This document shows, one piece after another, positions 34,402-48,564 of a stretch of DNA of 64,000 nucleotides. Origin of the DNA: Tyto alba (Eukaryota > Chordata > Aves > Strigiformes > Tytonidae). The notes under the pieces were generated by a model. The model was not told the origin of the DNA, did no database searches, and worked only from the letters and a program-made list of their open reading frames with translations. The stretch covers positions 16,836,698-16,900,697 of the forward strand of contig NW_024881321.1 of NCBI RefSeq assembly GCF_018691265.1, given 5' to 3'. The stretch's first letter is position 1; every line of letters begins with the position of its first letter. Position numbers and translations under genes: made by a program.

Positions 34402-37400
34402 CTTTCTGGAACAGCAGATTGTGTGGAACTCTACCACACAAGATCTGAATCAATTTTGTTTAAGGAAAAGAGATGTTCTAAATGAGATGCTGTGACTACT
34501 TATCCATCAGTCACTTTGATCTATTTTGACTCATCTCTTTTAATTTGAACACAACAGAGGAATACAGCAATAGTAGCTTCCTCAGGAGTAGATTAAAGAA
34601 AACAGAATATAATAAAGGGCTGAGCACTTCTCTGGCATTATGGGCAGTTTATCTAGGACGTGTCTTTTGAAAGAGATATCCAGTTTTTATTTAAGGGTCT
34701 CAGGTGGAAAACCCTCTTGATTCCTTAGTAGAGTGTTCCACTCATCATTTCTCTGATAGCTGAAAAAAATAAAAGATGTGTGTGTTCTCTGAATACAGCA
34801 ATTAGTGAAAATGTGTTAATTCAAAGGGATCAAAGCAGATTTTTAGATTAATTTTCCAAATTATTGCTTAGATTTCATTTGTGGGAGTGAGTATGTGTGT
34901 TTGATTTAAACCCAGGTCTGTCACTGCGCACTTGTTTTTTGTTTCATAAACTTAATGAAACCTGTAAGTAAATTAAGTGGGAAATTATGAATATTCCACT
35001 GAGGGCACTCATAAATATAAACCATTGGCTTTAAATAGTGAGACCTTTGGAAAACATTCTGAGTAAACTTATCAATATTCACATAAAACCACATAGGTCC
35101 CCAGTAATAGAATTCTAAAAAATGTCTTCCTCTCAAGTAAATAAACTCCAGGTCCTTGACTACATGTAAGATTGTGAATGGCAGACTGCAAAATATTGCC
35201 TTATTCTGACTTAATAAAAATGGTTTTACTTGCTTTTGAGACTGCAGTAGGGTTGGTTGCAGTGACAGCACCGGCTGTAGAGTAGCAGTTCTTATTTCAG
35301 TGTAACGCCCATGCATCCGTGATATTTGAAATTGTATGAGTTGCAAGTTTAAGAGTTTAAAGCTTTCTCATAAATGCTGGTCATAAGGAAATGGATTAAA
35401 GAAGCAAAATACAGAACTCATTGAACTTGTCTATATTTTAAACTGGAAGGATTCTATCTGACAAAACCTTTTGTTTTAAAATAGCTACCTCAACAGGAGC
35501 GAGAACAGATTGGGTTACTGAAAGGGCCAGTGACAACTCAGGGGAAACAAACCTCTATGACTTAGGATGCTCTAGTGTCTGACCCGTGTGGTGGATATCA
35601 TCTACTGTTTCTGTTCATTCCTCCCTCTCATTCTGTTGCCTTCACCAGGTTGCTTTTCAATCTAAGAAGTCATGGAGTAAGGAGGAAAAAGAAATCCCCT
35701 TCCTACCATTTCCACCCAGATTGGTGAGTTCCTCACTGAAGACCTGCATGTGGGAGCCTGGGGGGTGACACCATGGAGCTCAGACCTGTGCTACTGGGGA
35801 GGCACATGGCTGGCTCATGGAGACCTTCTTTTGTGCCACTGGTTGAAAAGGTGGGGTCACCCCGCCTTAGACAATTTAAGAAATAAAACTACAGTTTAGC
35901 TAACATTTTTTGAAGGATTTTGATGGAAAAAAATGGACAGTCTTGAAATCATTGTCCAAGCAAGGACCACAAAACTGAGAGAATATCAGTTAACAAGTGA
36001 GACTATGGAATCTGGCTGGATAGATCCCCTTTCAGACATCTCCTCCAGCTTAGGTGAGGGCCTCACTGATGTACGCTGTGTCTAAGCAAACTAAGGGCTC
36101 CAGTCAGGCACCTGAGCTTGGGTATCTAGTGCCATTTGATGAGCACCAGAAGAGTGGTGCTGTTGGACTCCTCAGGGCAGTCAGGGCAATTGCATGGGAC
36201 TGACTGATAGGGCCCAGGAGGGCTTGGAGGTTTTGGAGACCACGTGAGATACCTCACAGCACCTTGGAAATCCCTGGAGACCAGAGTCCAGGCAACTGAA
36301 CTGGACCCTAAATGACAGTTTGAAGGGACGGGGTTCAGCTCCAAGTTGTAGACATCTAAACTTAGGTGTCAGTGCAGGAACAACACAGGAGGCAACAGGT
36401 CTTCCTACATGGTAGATAGGTCATTCTTGCTACAAGCTGAATAGCTTTCTGGACCCCAGACTATATATTTCAGTTTTTACAGATGAGTGGTTATACAGAG
36501 TTTTGAACGGACTGCCTGGGATTACAGTGAATATTGGAAAAAAAAAAAAAAAAAAAGAAAAAAGAAAAGTCAGGAATTATCTACAATTATCTATGCAGGG
36601 AACTGAGCTAAACCTGAGGCAATTTTTGTTTTTTAACAAGCTGAAACTGAACCATTAATTTAATGTTTTTGTGGAATGAGGACGCCACCTGAAGAAAGTC
36701 TTTCCATTTACTGGTTTCACTAGAACCTGATTACTCATGGTAGGGACCCATTCAGCTTCAGGGTTTGCCCTCCCAAAAGGTCTGCACAGCAGATTCAGTC
36801 TCATCCCCTTGTTTCTCTCCACCTAACTCACCGTTGCATGCAGCTCAGGTTCTCACTCCTGAACAGTAGCACTGATCTACTGAGGAGGGAAAGAAATGTC
36901 AAAATCCTCATCTTCTGCTTCCCTGCTACTCGTCCAAGTTCCCTGTGGGACACAAAGCCACATTTTCTCACTGGTTCCTTTCCTTACATGAAAGGAAATA
37001 GTTGGAGTTACCAGGTAATGAATTGGTCTGACAGCTGGAATCAAATTAAAAAAAAAAAAAAAAATGACTCTAACTTTTGTCTGCAGAATCTTGGCCCTTA
37101 CTCACTGATGCTTTTCCCCTTGCCAAAGGTCAACTTGCCTATACAGTAGGCAATGTAGTTAATAGAATTGTTATTTTGTTAAAAAAAATTACAAACTTTA
37201 TCCTTGGGGAGCAAAAAAAAAAAAAAAAAGAAGGCTTCAAAACCATGTTATTACTTTAGTAAGACTTCTTGGTTTTCTTCTTACTTTGTCAACTCAGTCA
37301 TGACAAGAAGGAGCCAAATGAAGACTTTTAGCTCATTCATTTCTTGTGGGCTTATCCATGAATGCTTGGGTTGTGTCTCTGTCATGTGGATTTCCAAAGT

Positions 37401-39875
37401 TCTTCCTGTTCAAGCTTTATGTAAGGTCAGGTTTGTTCGTGTCCTTCTGTTGGATGCCTTTAGGCAGTCATAGCAGAAGTGTCATCAAGGTTAGCCATCA
37501 GACTATGACTCCCAGTCAAAACTGAAGGAAAAAACTGATCAGTGAATTTATCAAAAGATAAAATGCAGTTCATTTAAATGATTCTGCTAAACAGTACATC
37601 CACAGGGTACAAATTTTTGGGGGTCTGTTGAACAGCAAATTTTCGTATGACTTCAGACCTTGGAAAACTGACATGCAGTCTTTTATAACTATGTGCTTGA
37701 TGCAGATGTGTCTGAACTTTTTCCAGAAATAAGTACATGAAATGTGACACTTTGAACTATTCCATGATTTAATTTCACTTTTAAGCACTAGAAGTAGATA
37801 CTCCTATAGAACAATGTGGTAATGTGGTGATGGGCTCCTGAAAATATCTACAAAATATAAATTGGATTGTCCTGTTACAATAATAAGACATGTCAGTTTG
37901 TCTTTTCAAATCATGAAGCATAAACCAACATTTTCCTACTATCTTATTATTTATTCTAGGATTTGTGGCTGTACATAGTGGTAGGAAAAGGGTTTTTGTT
38001 TTTATCTATATACTAACCAAATTAAATTTAAAAAAGGTAGGACTTATATGTAGATCGGACAAGAATAACAGCACATTTTAGAAAAGCTCAGTCATTCTGT
38101 GTTGTTGCGAGAGCTACTGATGCTTTTTAAAGTTTTAGCCCACATGAGGAATACAAGAGATGCTCAAGTAGTGCCCAAGAGTTTCTTGATTTTTTTAAAA
38201 AAGATGCTAACATTAAAAGTATGCATCTGTGTACACCTGCACAGACACAAAGTTCTCTCACTAACGCGTGTGCTTCCATACTTCCTGGTCATATTGTTTC
38301 TGAGGGACAGAGACACCCAGCCTCCCACATCTGTGTGACCTGGGAAAAAATGTGTCCGGGCAGCTGGTTGTTCAGGAGGCTGTGAGATGGATGTATCTAC
38401 AACTTCGACCAGCAACTACTGAGCTCTAGGAGACTGATGGGAGTACAGGAGGCATATCAGCAGTTGAATCTAATAACAGATTGGCCTTTTCTCGAGCAAT
38501 GCTTTGGGCCAGGTTGTGGCTGCTCTTTTCCACAAATTTTCTGATGTCCTGAAAATAACAAAAATGGTTGCTTTGCTGTATGCAGCTGCAGGTTGCGCTA
38601 TTAATAAACACTGTGTTTTGACAATATGCCTCATCAAAAATCAATGACTTAGGACCTGTGTATGCATCCACATATTTTTAATTTGATAAATTCAGTTTTG
38701 GAAACAATTTGAAATCGCTGGTTCACTGAAGAACTCCCAAGTCTTAACTGAAGAGATACCAGATATCTTACCGCAGCCCACACAGTCCAGTGAAACAACG
38801 TTCTCATGATGTTTTCTGTGAATCAGGATGATTTTTTGGGGCAGGAAGAAAGGATTTGAAAAGGATAATTAAAGTGTACTTTTATGTGAGATGCCACCTG
38901 TGACTAATAAAAACATAAAACATTACATTAGTTCCAACCTGACTGTCATCCTGGCTTCCCCGTGTCTTATACAGATAAGAAGAGATGTCAAAAATGTGCA
39001 AAGCATATGAAATAAGACCAAAAACTTGAGTCAAACATCTGCCTTAATGCTAAATCTTTCTACTTCTAAATTTAAACTAATATTTCCAAAATACATTTGT
39101 GAATACATTTCTTATTTAAAAGAAAAGAAAAATCCCCTGTATGGATATGCTTCAAAACTCCCTAATTATTTCTGAGTCTTGTTACAGTCTGTCAGATAAT
39201 TGTTTGATCTTTCACTCTTTTAAGTCAATGTCAAAACTCTTACTGATTTTAATGGGTTCAGAACTCAGGCTGAAGTAGGGAATTTTAAAAATACAGACTC
39301 TTGGCACCAGGTACCATAACATTTCTGAAGGTGTATAATGTTAAAAGGGATTTTTAGCAAGCAGCAGAGTAGATTTCTTTGAAGTTATTCAGCCTATTGG
39401 GCATATGGATGTACAACAAGCACAGGGTATGTCCGCTCATTGAGGACTCTTGTAAAGTTTTAAATGATAAAAATTTGAAGCTCTGTAAATGCTGACTGAA
39501 ACCCTCATTTGCTTTCACAGCTCTAAATATCCAGATTTTTCATAAAAAGTAACTCACTGTTCCCTCCTGAGCACAGAGCTACATCTACATTATGGGGACA
39601 GCTCCATTCTTTACCCCCTCTCTAAGTCTGAACATCACGTTGTTGTTTTGAAAAGTTATTTTTCTATGTGCAACTGGCTGAAATGATTTGGATACATTAC
39701 TTTCAGCAGCAGTAGTCAAGAACTGACTTTGTGTTGGGATCTCACCATATCACTGGATGAGTCTTTCATTACCACGACATGAAATCAAATTTACAGCCAG
39801 AAACTCCTTGGTAGCTTCTGGTGGTCTACATAAGGAGGTGCTTGTACACTCTATGGGTCTACCTACTTTAGCTAC
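34402..39875. other. Intergenic, no gene recognised
   Basis: This is AT-rich sequence with A-runs at about 36538-36556, 37048-37063 and 37213-37229. A small repeat relic is suspected at 39225-39280 (AAAACTCTTACTGATTTTAATGGG). Open frames are short and unremarkable. Confidence 0.5.
39225..39280. repeat. Small interspersed repeat relic
   Basis: TCAATGTCAAAACTC followed by ACTGATTTTAATGGGTTCAG matches the core layout shared with 41697-41787 and 44528-44616. It is too decayed to set ends. Confidence 0.3.
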
Positions 39876-40210
39876 TTAGTACTCTGCAGAAGTTATTGCT
39901 GAGGTGCAGATTTGCCTTGTGTCTATAACTGGAATCATACAGCACACACATGAGAGCACCTCACTGGCATTGGGGTCAAGGTACCTCCAAAAGGGAGAAA
40001 ACACGTCTTCCCTGTGGCCTCCAGCAGTTTGCACTCTGCACAAGCACATGAGTCTGCCAGCAACCTCAAAACAGTCTGGGGTGGCTGTAGAGAAATACAC
40101 TTTGCTGGGTACAGATGTGTGGTGTCACGTGCCTAGGACAGGCAATTGGTATGAAACTGATTGCCACAGAGATGCTCATAGAACCAAGATGGATCACACC
40201 AAATCAAAAG
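39876..40210 (+). repeat. Unnamed interspersed repeat, copy 1
   Basis: This block aligns by eye, in the same orientation, with 52861-53220. Shared words in the same order include GATTTGCCTTGTGTCT, CAGCACACA, GGTA(C/T)CTCCAAAAGGG, CATCTTCCCT/CGTCTTCCCT, CAGCAGTTT, CA(A/G)TCTGGGGTGGCTGTA and GGACAGG, and the ends include ATTGCCA. The matching spans the whole block with small gaps, so the two are paralogous copies. I do not recognise the family. An open frame (39904-40383) crosses it but is not shared by the other copy, so it is not coding. Confidence 0.75.
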
Positions 40211-41696
40211 CTGCTCCTCCTTTCTCTTGCACCTCACCAGCTGGTAATATGAATGCCCACAATGTGGCAACTCACATGGCAGATGTCTGGTCTGTCTGCT
40301 TGCATTTAATTTATCTCCTTAGCTCTATGGGGCAAAGATCTTATCTCCACTTATGGGTAAAATCCTGTGGGGTTCTTAATTGAGCAACTTCAGTTCTCAT
40401 TTAGGCCTCTCACAAATTACACACCTTCTGGGACTGAGACCAGGACACTCACCATGAGGAGATCCTAAGCCAAAAACACTGACAGATCCAGCACAATATT
40501 AATCAAGACACCAAATATAAATAGTACATAAGGTGGTTTGCAGAATCATGTACTGTATCTGAATGTATCCCTGGAGTAAAGTTCTATGTGTTATTACAGT
40601 GAGGATACTGAAGTGGCTTGTATGTTAACTGGAACACTGTGTAAATTAGTAAACAAAGCTTAAAATTGCACTGGGCAAATTAGACTTTCAGAGTTGCCAG
40701 GAAAACTGTTTTAATGGAAGGTGTGTCTGTAGAAAAAGCAACCTGAACTGGAGTCCTTGCGTGTGAAAACTGGAGTCCTCGGGTGAGAAATGGTCACTGC
40801 AGGCAGAAATGAGGGACATGGTCAAGGCCTGCTGATGAGACTATGTTGTTTTGTGCTGGAAATTGTCTCCAGGAATCTAAGCCTTGCACTACTGAAGTCA
40901 CTGAGAGAACTGACTGTGCTTTTTTTCTGGAAAAAGAAAGCAAGTAAAATCTCTTTGCTAAAATTTTACATGCCAAACTTTAACCTGGGACTGATTTGAC
41001 TGGTCAGAGGGAACTGGTCAGTGCTCTCTGGTAACTGGAATACCAAACTGCATGACAGAGCCTTCCATGGAGAGGATAGATGGGTCCACAGTAACTGCAC
41101 AATTGCCATAGCTGCCACAGAATCGGAAGTGGTATTAATGTTTGGAACAGGAGGATAGTTAGTATGTCTACATGGCACAAAGCAGTACTTTGCAAAGCTA
41201 CCTCTAAATGAGTCGGAAGTAGTCTATCTTCGTGCAGCTTTCTCCTCAGGCTAATGAACTCTGCCTCTTGGCAGGGCTAATTAACCCATATGAAATGCTA
41301 TGCTAATATGGCTAAATTGTGTTCGCTACCCACATTACATAGTTTCAAGTCAGGTTGGCTATCTGCATTAAACTGCAGTTGTGGCTGTGCCAAGGGCATC
41401 AAAATACCCTGCAAATGTGAGTCTCAGAGCTTGACTCTGCCTGTCCTCCTCAGAGAGATTTCTCATTGCAGGCAGTGGGAACTTAGCCTAAGGAGCCCAT
41501 GACTGGGCCTTTAAACATTCAAGACCAACATTTTGAATAATTGACTCTCTATTTTGCCTCAGGATATTATGATAGTTTTCAAAGGCTGGTTACAATATAG
41601 CAATAACCCACAACAATGTGTGTGTTAGTATGCAATCGGTGCATGCCTTCAGTGCATTGGCATGGAGCCTTTACCACCCAAGAAGTATTCCCGAAG
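40211..41696. other. Intergenic, no gene recognised
   Basis: At 40318-40350 the words TTAGCTCTATGGGGCAAAGATCTTATCTCC resemble the AAGCTCTTTGGGGCAGGGA tail core of old amniote retroposons. Otherwise this is ordinary sequence with short open frames. Confidence 0.42.
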
Positions 41697-41787
41697 TGAT
41701 CCAAAGCCTACTGAAATCTGTGGAAAACTTTCTATTGACTTCAAGTGGCTTTGATTTCCATTGACTTCAATGGGCTTTGGATCAGCC
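41697..41787. repeat. Short inverted-repeat (MITE-like) relic
   Basis: The left end TGATCCAAAGCCTACTGAAA is close to the reverse complement of the right end, TTGACTTCAATGGGCTTTGG continuing ATCAGC. The whole is about 90 bases, with a second internal copy of the TTGACTTCAA core. The palindromic layout fits a small non-autonomous DNA transposon. Confidence 0.55.
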
Positions 41788-42899
41788 CCAGAGATTCCCA
41801 TCCCTCATATGAGGATTGTTTACAAGAAGTAATCTTTAGATAAAATACACAAACATCTCTTGGAACAAGGACCAACACCTAGGACTTCTTGGCAATAGAT
41901 GGAGTCATACCCTTTCTTGCTTTCTATCTCTCAAAGTCCCTGTGTTTGTTTTTTGTACAGCTGGGTAATTTCAGAACAGTGGTGGCTGGAGCACTCCCTG
42001 GGGACTTGGAAGATGGGTAGCTGAATCTTTCCAGATGGGAAACTACCATAGGCTTCATATCACCCATCCTTCACGAACACCGTAAACACTAAATTGTTTT
42101 ATACAAAGCGGTTGTTGGCAGATCTTCTTTTGGCTGCTTTACAAAAAGTGGTATGAGCCACTCTATTGTATGGAGGCAGAGGGATCCAGACAGTGTGTAG
42201 GATGCCTTAGGAAAGACCAGTGGACCAAAATTCCTCAAGCTTTGGATCCCACTGAGGCTGAGGCTTGATCAGGGGCCAAGCTTCTCAGCTCTGTCATGAG
42301 GGAAATATATCTGGGGCATGATTCTAGGTGTGTGGGGAACTTCCCGAGTCAAAAAGGCAAGAATCTGTGAAAGAGAAATGTCTGTGGTGGTACTGGGAAG
42401 TTGTGAGAAAGCAGGCTTGGGTGTAGGTGTTCACATGCTGGCTAAGGCCCTCGTTGTAGGCTTCTCCCAGTCCTGACCTCAGTTGCTCATCATTGCAGAG
42501 AGTTCAGCATGTTCAACACTGGACCAACAAACACAAGGCCTTATCCATCCAGGGTCTAACTCAGTCTTTCAGGTTAGTGCCTGTGGCAGTAACATCTGGG
42601 CACATACTCAGTTTCTGTTGAAGAAAAATAGAGATGGAAACCTGAGAGTCTAATTCCAAATAAAAAATCCTGGATTCAGGGTTATCAGGAAACCTTATTC
42701 AGTTATTACTTTGGCACCGAAATTAATTTTTATTGTGGAATGGGACTTTCTTGGTGAGTAAACTTTGATAATTGGTGCTGCAAAGGTTGTAGAGATGATG
42801 ATAAGATCTGAGGTTACAAGAATGTGGTAACTGTTTGGTGATCATACAGGTAGAGTGGTGTTTCCACAGCCAGATTAGTAAAAGTATCCCAGTAAGAAA
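41788..42899. other. Intergenic, no feature recognised
   Basis: I see no gene, repeat or structured element in this stretch. Confidence 0.5.
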
Positions 42900-43220
42900 G
42901 GAATTAAAATGCTTAGAATTCTTTAATCAGTATCCTCACAGAGTAATAATATAATAAATGTATTTCTGATATATAGATGAGGGTTTTTTCAGATCATTTA
43001 ATCTATAGGCTTATTGATTAAAGTATTAACAGAGAGGTAATTATCTAATAAAGTGTCTAAGTAATGTCTAGTTAACAATTAATGTGCTGTTAATAAGAGC
43101 TAATGTATACTGTTTAGTTAAATGCACACTCATTAATCAAAACAGAGCGAGCTACAACAATGCTAAGTATTACTGTATCAGTGTATTGCCAGCTTGGACA
43201 GTGGTGTTAATTATAGGCCA
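42900..43220. promoter_or_regulatory. Possible enhancer: dense homeodomain/HNF1-type motifs
   Basis: This AT-rich block has many TAAT/ATTA cores, including GTTAACAATTAAT (43072-43084), CTGTTAATAAG (43088-43098), CATTAATCAAAAC (43131-43143) and TGTTAATTATAGG (43205-43217). Several approach the HNF1 palindrome. No repeat signature and no coding were seen. Distal regulation of KLF5 or a neighbouring gene is a guess. Confidence 0.28.
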
Positions 43221-44527
43221 GATGTTGATAATCTTGCTCAGATCAAGGAGTTACTTGTCCCATCAATAGCCTCAGGGGGTATTTCTACATTCACTCTGAG
43301 ATGCTGCCTGAGGCTGCTCCCAAGACCACATGCACTGAGTCCGCCTCTCCACTAGTAAATTAAACGGTGCCAGAGCACTGGGACTTAAGTCATCAGCGCA
43401 GTCGCTGACATGCTTTTGGCCTGAGCCATCAAGCTCTCCCTGAAACAATTCCCTGGCACAACTGGGAACTCAGCAGAGGCCAGGGACTGTTCCCAGGTGG
43501 CCATGTGAGTGCGGCCACCCTGTTTTAGGGAGAAAGGGAGTTTAATACTAATAGCATGGTACACTGAGATTTGGCCAGTTTTGATGCTGGCGAATGGTCC
43601 CATGCAAGTGTCATTCATTAGTGTAAGCGCAGCTGGACTGCACAAATAGTAAAATCTGCAGGCGCAGCCCCAGATGTGGCTGAAATCCACTTTGCAGGGT
43701 CCAAGAGACTCCCTCTCAGTTCACAGTCCTGCTATGCACCCCACAACCCAGCAGGCAGCTTTCCCAGGCACACCAGAACAAACAGGAACTTTGGGGGTCA
43801 GGGACAACCCTCTTTCCCGGACTCATGGGCAATCCTGTGGGTGCTTGTAACTGCTTCTGGAGTGCTACAGGTACTGTCAGAAGTATGCAAGTGCTTTTCC
43901 CTTTCGTTTGTTGCAAACAATGGGCTTTGGCTGTTCAAGCACTTGAAACAAAGCCCATGGAGGCCCTTCGAAATAGGATGCAGGTGCATCCATTGTAGAC
44001 CTCTTGTAGCATACATGGATATCGATTGCTACTCCAGTCTGGTGTGTTCAGCGTGTTGACTCCTCTGTGAAATGTCAATCGGGACCATGATGCTCTGCAG
44101 AGCTGAGCCTGAGGTAACCAAACCAAATATTGTCTCTAACTTCAAGCAGTATATAAATACGTATACATATATACACCTATATATTGCTGGCATGTATCAA
44201 CTGTTGATGGAGCAAGTTCTGATGATGCTGTTAAATTGCTCTAAGTAGTTAATCAGTGGCTCTATTTTATTGTTTTTGACACTGCTTTCTAGAGGTTGAA
44301 GAAGTTTACCTTTATAAGAAGCAGAAAGTTGACAGATATAGTAGATAATTCTGTTATGCCTGCTTGGAAATGATTAATGCTAAACTTTTGAACAGGTCTG
44401 CCTTGAAAAGGAAATGTCACCTGTTCAAACGCAGCTTTGTATGTTCTCCTGCGGTAATGTATTCAGTGCTTATCAACATGCTGATCTGCTGGTAGTTTCA
44501 GGGAGTAAATGTGAGTTTCAGCAATTG
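43221..44527. other. Intergenic, no gene recognised
   Basis: A moderately GC-rich stretch (43270-44060) carries overlapping open frames on both strands with no recognisable domain. The flanks are AT-rich. A decayed mobile element is possible, but nothing is diagnostic. Confidence 0.42.
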
Positions 44528-44616
44528 AAGCCCGATCCTGCAGGTGCATGTTTAGGCAAAACTGCCATTAGTTTTAATGAGAGTTTGTCTTATTCAGAAG
44601 TGCAGGATGAAGCCAG
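44528..44616. repeat. Short inverted-repeat (MITE-like) relic
   Basis: The left end GCCCGATCCTGCA (44530-44542) pairs with the right end TGCAGGATGAAGC (44601-44613). The arms continue as GGCAAAACTGCCATTAG against TTTTAATGAGAGTTTGTCTT. The total is about 90 bases. It has the same general design as the relics at 41697 and 54795. Confidence 0.58.
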
Positions 44617-46006
<1,390 letters not shown>

Positions 46007-48564
46007 GTTAACCCTGCCATAATCAATTCTTAATGCATATTACCAGCATTGTCTCAATAAAATTTTTGTTCTACACACTTCTTTCATTGATCAGTTTGCA
46101 TATCAATAATTCACTGATAGTCAGTTTGATCATTTGAGTTTGACACAACTGAAACTGCAATTCAGTATGATTCTTTTTCCTTGCAAATATGTAAGATTCC
46201 CAGTTTTCTAAATTATTGTGTATTTTTACTGTATCCTTTTAGCTGAATTCACACATTTTGAATGAGACCAGTTCAGGTTTTGTACAGACATTTGAAGGTA
46301 TTTAAGCGCTGCTATTGGGGTGTTTGCTTTTTTTACTGAACATTACAAAATGTACTAAGAAGAACAAATAAAGACCAACAGTCTTTGTTGGCTGTTATTG
46401 AAAATTGCTGGAAAATAAGTCAAGTAAATATCTTCCTTTTTAGGGTGTATCTATACTTCAATTGAAGGTATCACTGTAGCCAGTGTTAGTATCACCACAG
46501 TAGCTATAAATTAGCTGGTAGTGTAACTGCAGCAGTATATGCCTCTGCTTGGGCTGACCACACAATATTTACCTGGCTGAGATATATGTATGTTATGAGA
46601 TATATATATTAAACTTTATACTGATGCTCTCACTTGGTCCAGGTAGTTTACAGTTAGCTCTGTGCTGCCTGTGAAAGCTTCCATCATATCGTTGACTGTC
46701 CCCTAAGAAAGAGCTGTTGGTAAGCTGGAGGTTAATTGAATGAGGAGAGTTAGTTTGGTAAGCAACCCTAGGCCAGAACTGCAGGGCTGTCTCTGAATGG
46801 CTTGGATGATTAAAACACTATTTTTAGAATTAGGAATACTGTCTTCTAGAAACATTTATATTGATAGTGTTGATTGCAATAAATATACCAAAAGATGATC
46901 ATATTTCTGTTGCAAATACACTGGTTCAAAGGATCAGTGACACAGGACAACTTACTTGTTTTCAAATGAAGTGTGTTTAATAAGATGTAGTGTGTTTAAT
47001 AAGAATTATAACAAAAACAGATAAAATAAATTTTAGGCCTGAATCTCAGAGATTCCATATATCCCCTAGACCATCCCTTAAACAGGAAAACAGGAACTGG
47101 TTTAATGAATCGGATGAGATGAAGGAGAAGAGAAATCCTTCTTCTCTAACGCACAGTGACAATAAAGCTTCCTGCATACCTTACAGGACCAGTGGATGAA
47201 ATATCCATTGGACTTTAGCACCCTCTGTGTCACTGTACAGAGGGAATTCAGCAAGAAATGGAAGACATATGGGAGAGCTGTTGTCAGGGTATTTTCTTCT
47301 TTTGCCATGTGTCCCACTACAGTAATGTAAAAAGATGCAGGTCCTAGCAGTTGCAAGAAGGATACACTCTCCAGCTGGCTTTCCTTATCATCCCTTGTCC
47401 CTTGTGTGATATAACAGCACCATTCCCACTGTTGGAGACTTTTCATTGCTCTCAGGGAAACGTCCAAAGGACTCCAAGGGTATGCAAGTAACAGTATGCA
47501 AGTTACATCCCCATGTAACGCCGAGTGGAGCCGCATACCCTGTCTGAAGAATAGAAATCATTATGCAATCTCAAATCACTCATTGATCATGCATAATATG
47601 CAAGCATAAGTTATTATCTAAATTAAATTGTTTACCAGGTTAAATTATGATGCCTTTCACTGCACAGAGAAGTAAAATAGTACTTTGCAAACAATCCTTG
47701 AGAAAGTCCCTTTAATGTGTTAACTGCCAGGTCCTGAAGTGTCATTCCAGACACTGATTAAAGTACAGACTAGAAAATAGTGGTTGTTTGATGACAATCT
47801 CTATAGGGATGCCCAGACTTTCTGTTTCTTCTCTTGTTCTGTGTACCAATACGGACCTAGTGTAAACAGAAACATGAGCTTTCATTACCTTGTATTCAAG
47901 CAACTGCAATAAAAACTGCTAATGGAAGAGGAGGAATGAAGAGGGAAAAGATCAAATGCCCTGAAAGATATTTACACAACATAAGAGTTTTGTGACCATA
48001 AGATACTATTTCGAGGTTATGTACAGGGAGTGAAGAAAGAAACTGCACTTTCAGAAAACTTTGTGACAAGAGTAGGTGGGAAAATAATTATGTTGCATGA
48101 CTACCCTTCTCTTTGTACAGGCACAATATATGTCAAATGCCAAAGCAAATAGTTTATAAGTGAAGCATAAGTTTAGTCATTTGATGTCTGATCAGAAGTA
48201 TTTATACATACCTGTAGTATGAGTGTCTTTATTTTATTTTTTCTTTTTTAAACATGGGAGGTTTACTGATGGGAATGTTCAGGCTTTTAGTTTAGAAATG
48301 ACTTTACTTTAGAATTTTGTTTAGAACATAAAGATTTTTGTATGATTCAATGTGGAAGCATTTCCTTAACGTGCCCTTTTCCTTCTTCGAGTGGATAACT
48401 AACCTGCTGAAGGGTGGGGGAACAGTAGATAAACATTTTGGTGTGACTTTTCTGACACTGTTTCTCAGGATGTCATGAGCAAGGTAAGGAAACACAGTCT
48501 ATAGGAAATAATTGGGAAGCAGGAGAGCCTGAAACATCTTTCTTAAAGATTAAGCATGAGATTC
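46007..48564. other. Intergenic, no gene recognised
   Basis: This is AT-rich sequence. A 144-codon - strand open frame at 47102-47536 has no recognisable domain. No repeat family was identified. Confidence 0.48.

Noticed and set aside
34186..34495. Asn/Lys-rich (+) and Leu/Val/Phe-rich (-) open frames
   Set aside because: They are translations of the A/C-rich low-complexity tract.
39904..40383. 159-codon open frame over copy 1 of the unnamed repeat
   Set aside because: The frame is not shared by copy 2, so it is a chance frame on a non-coding repeat.
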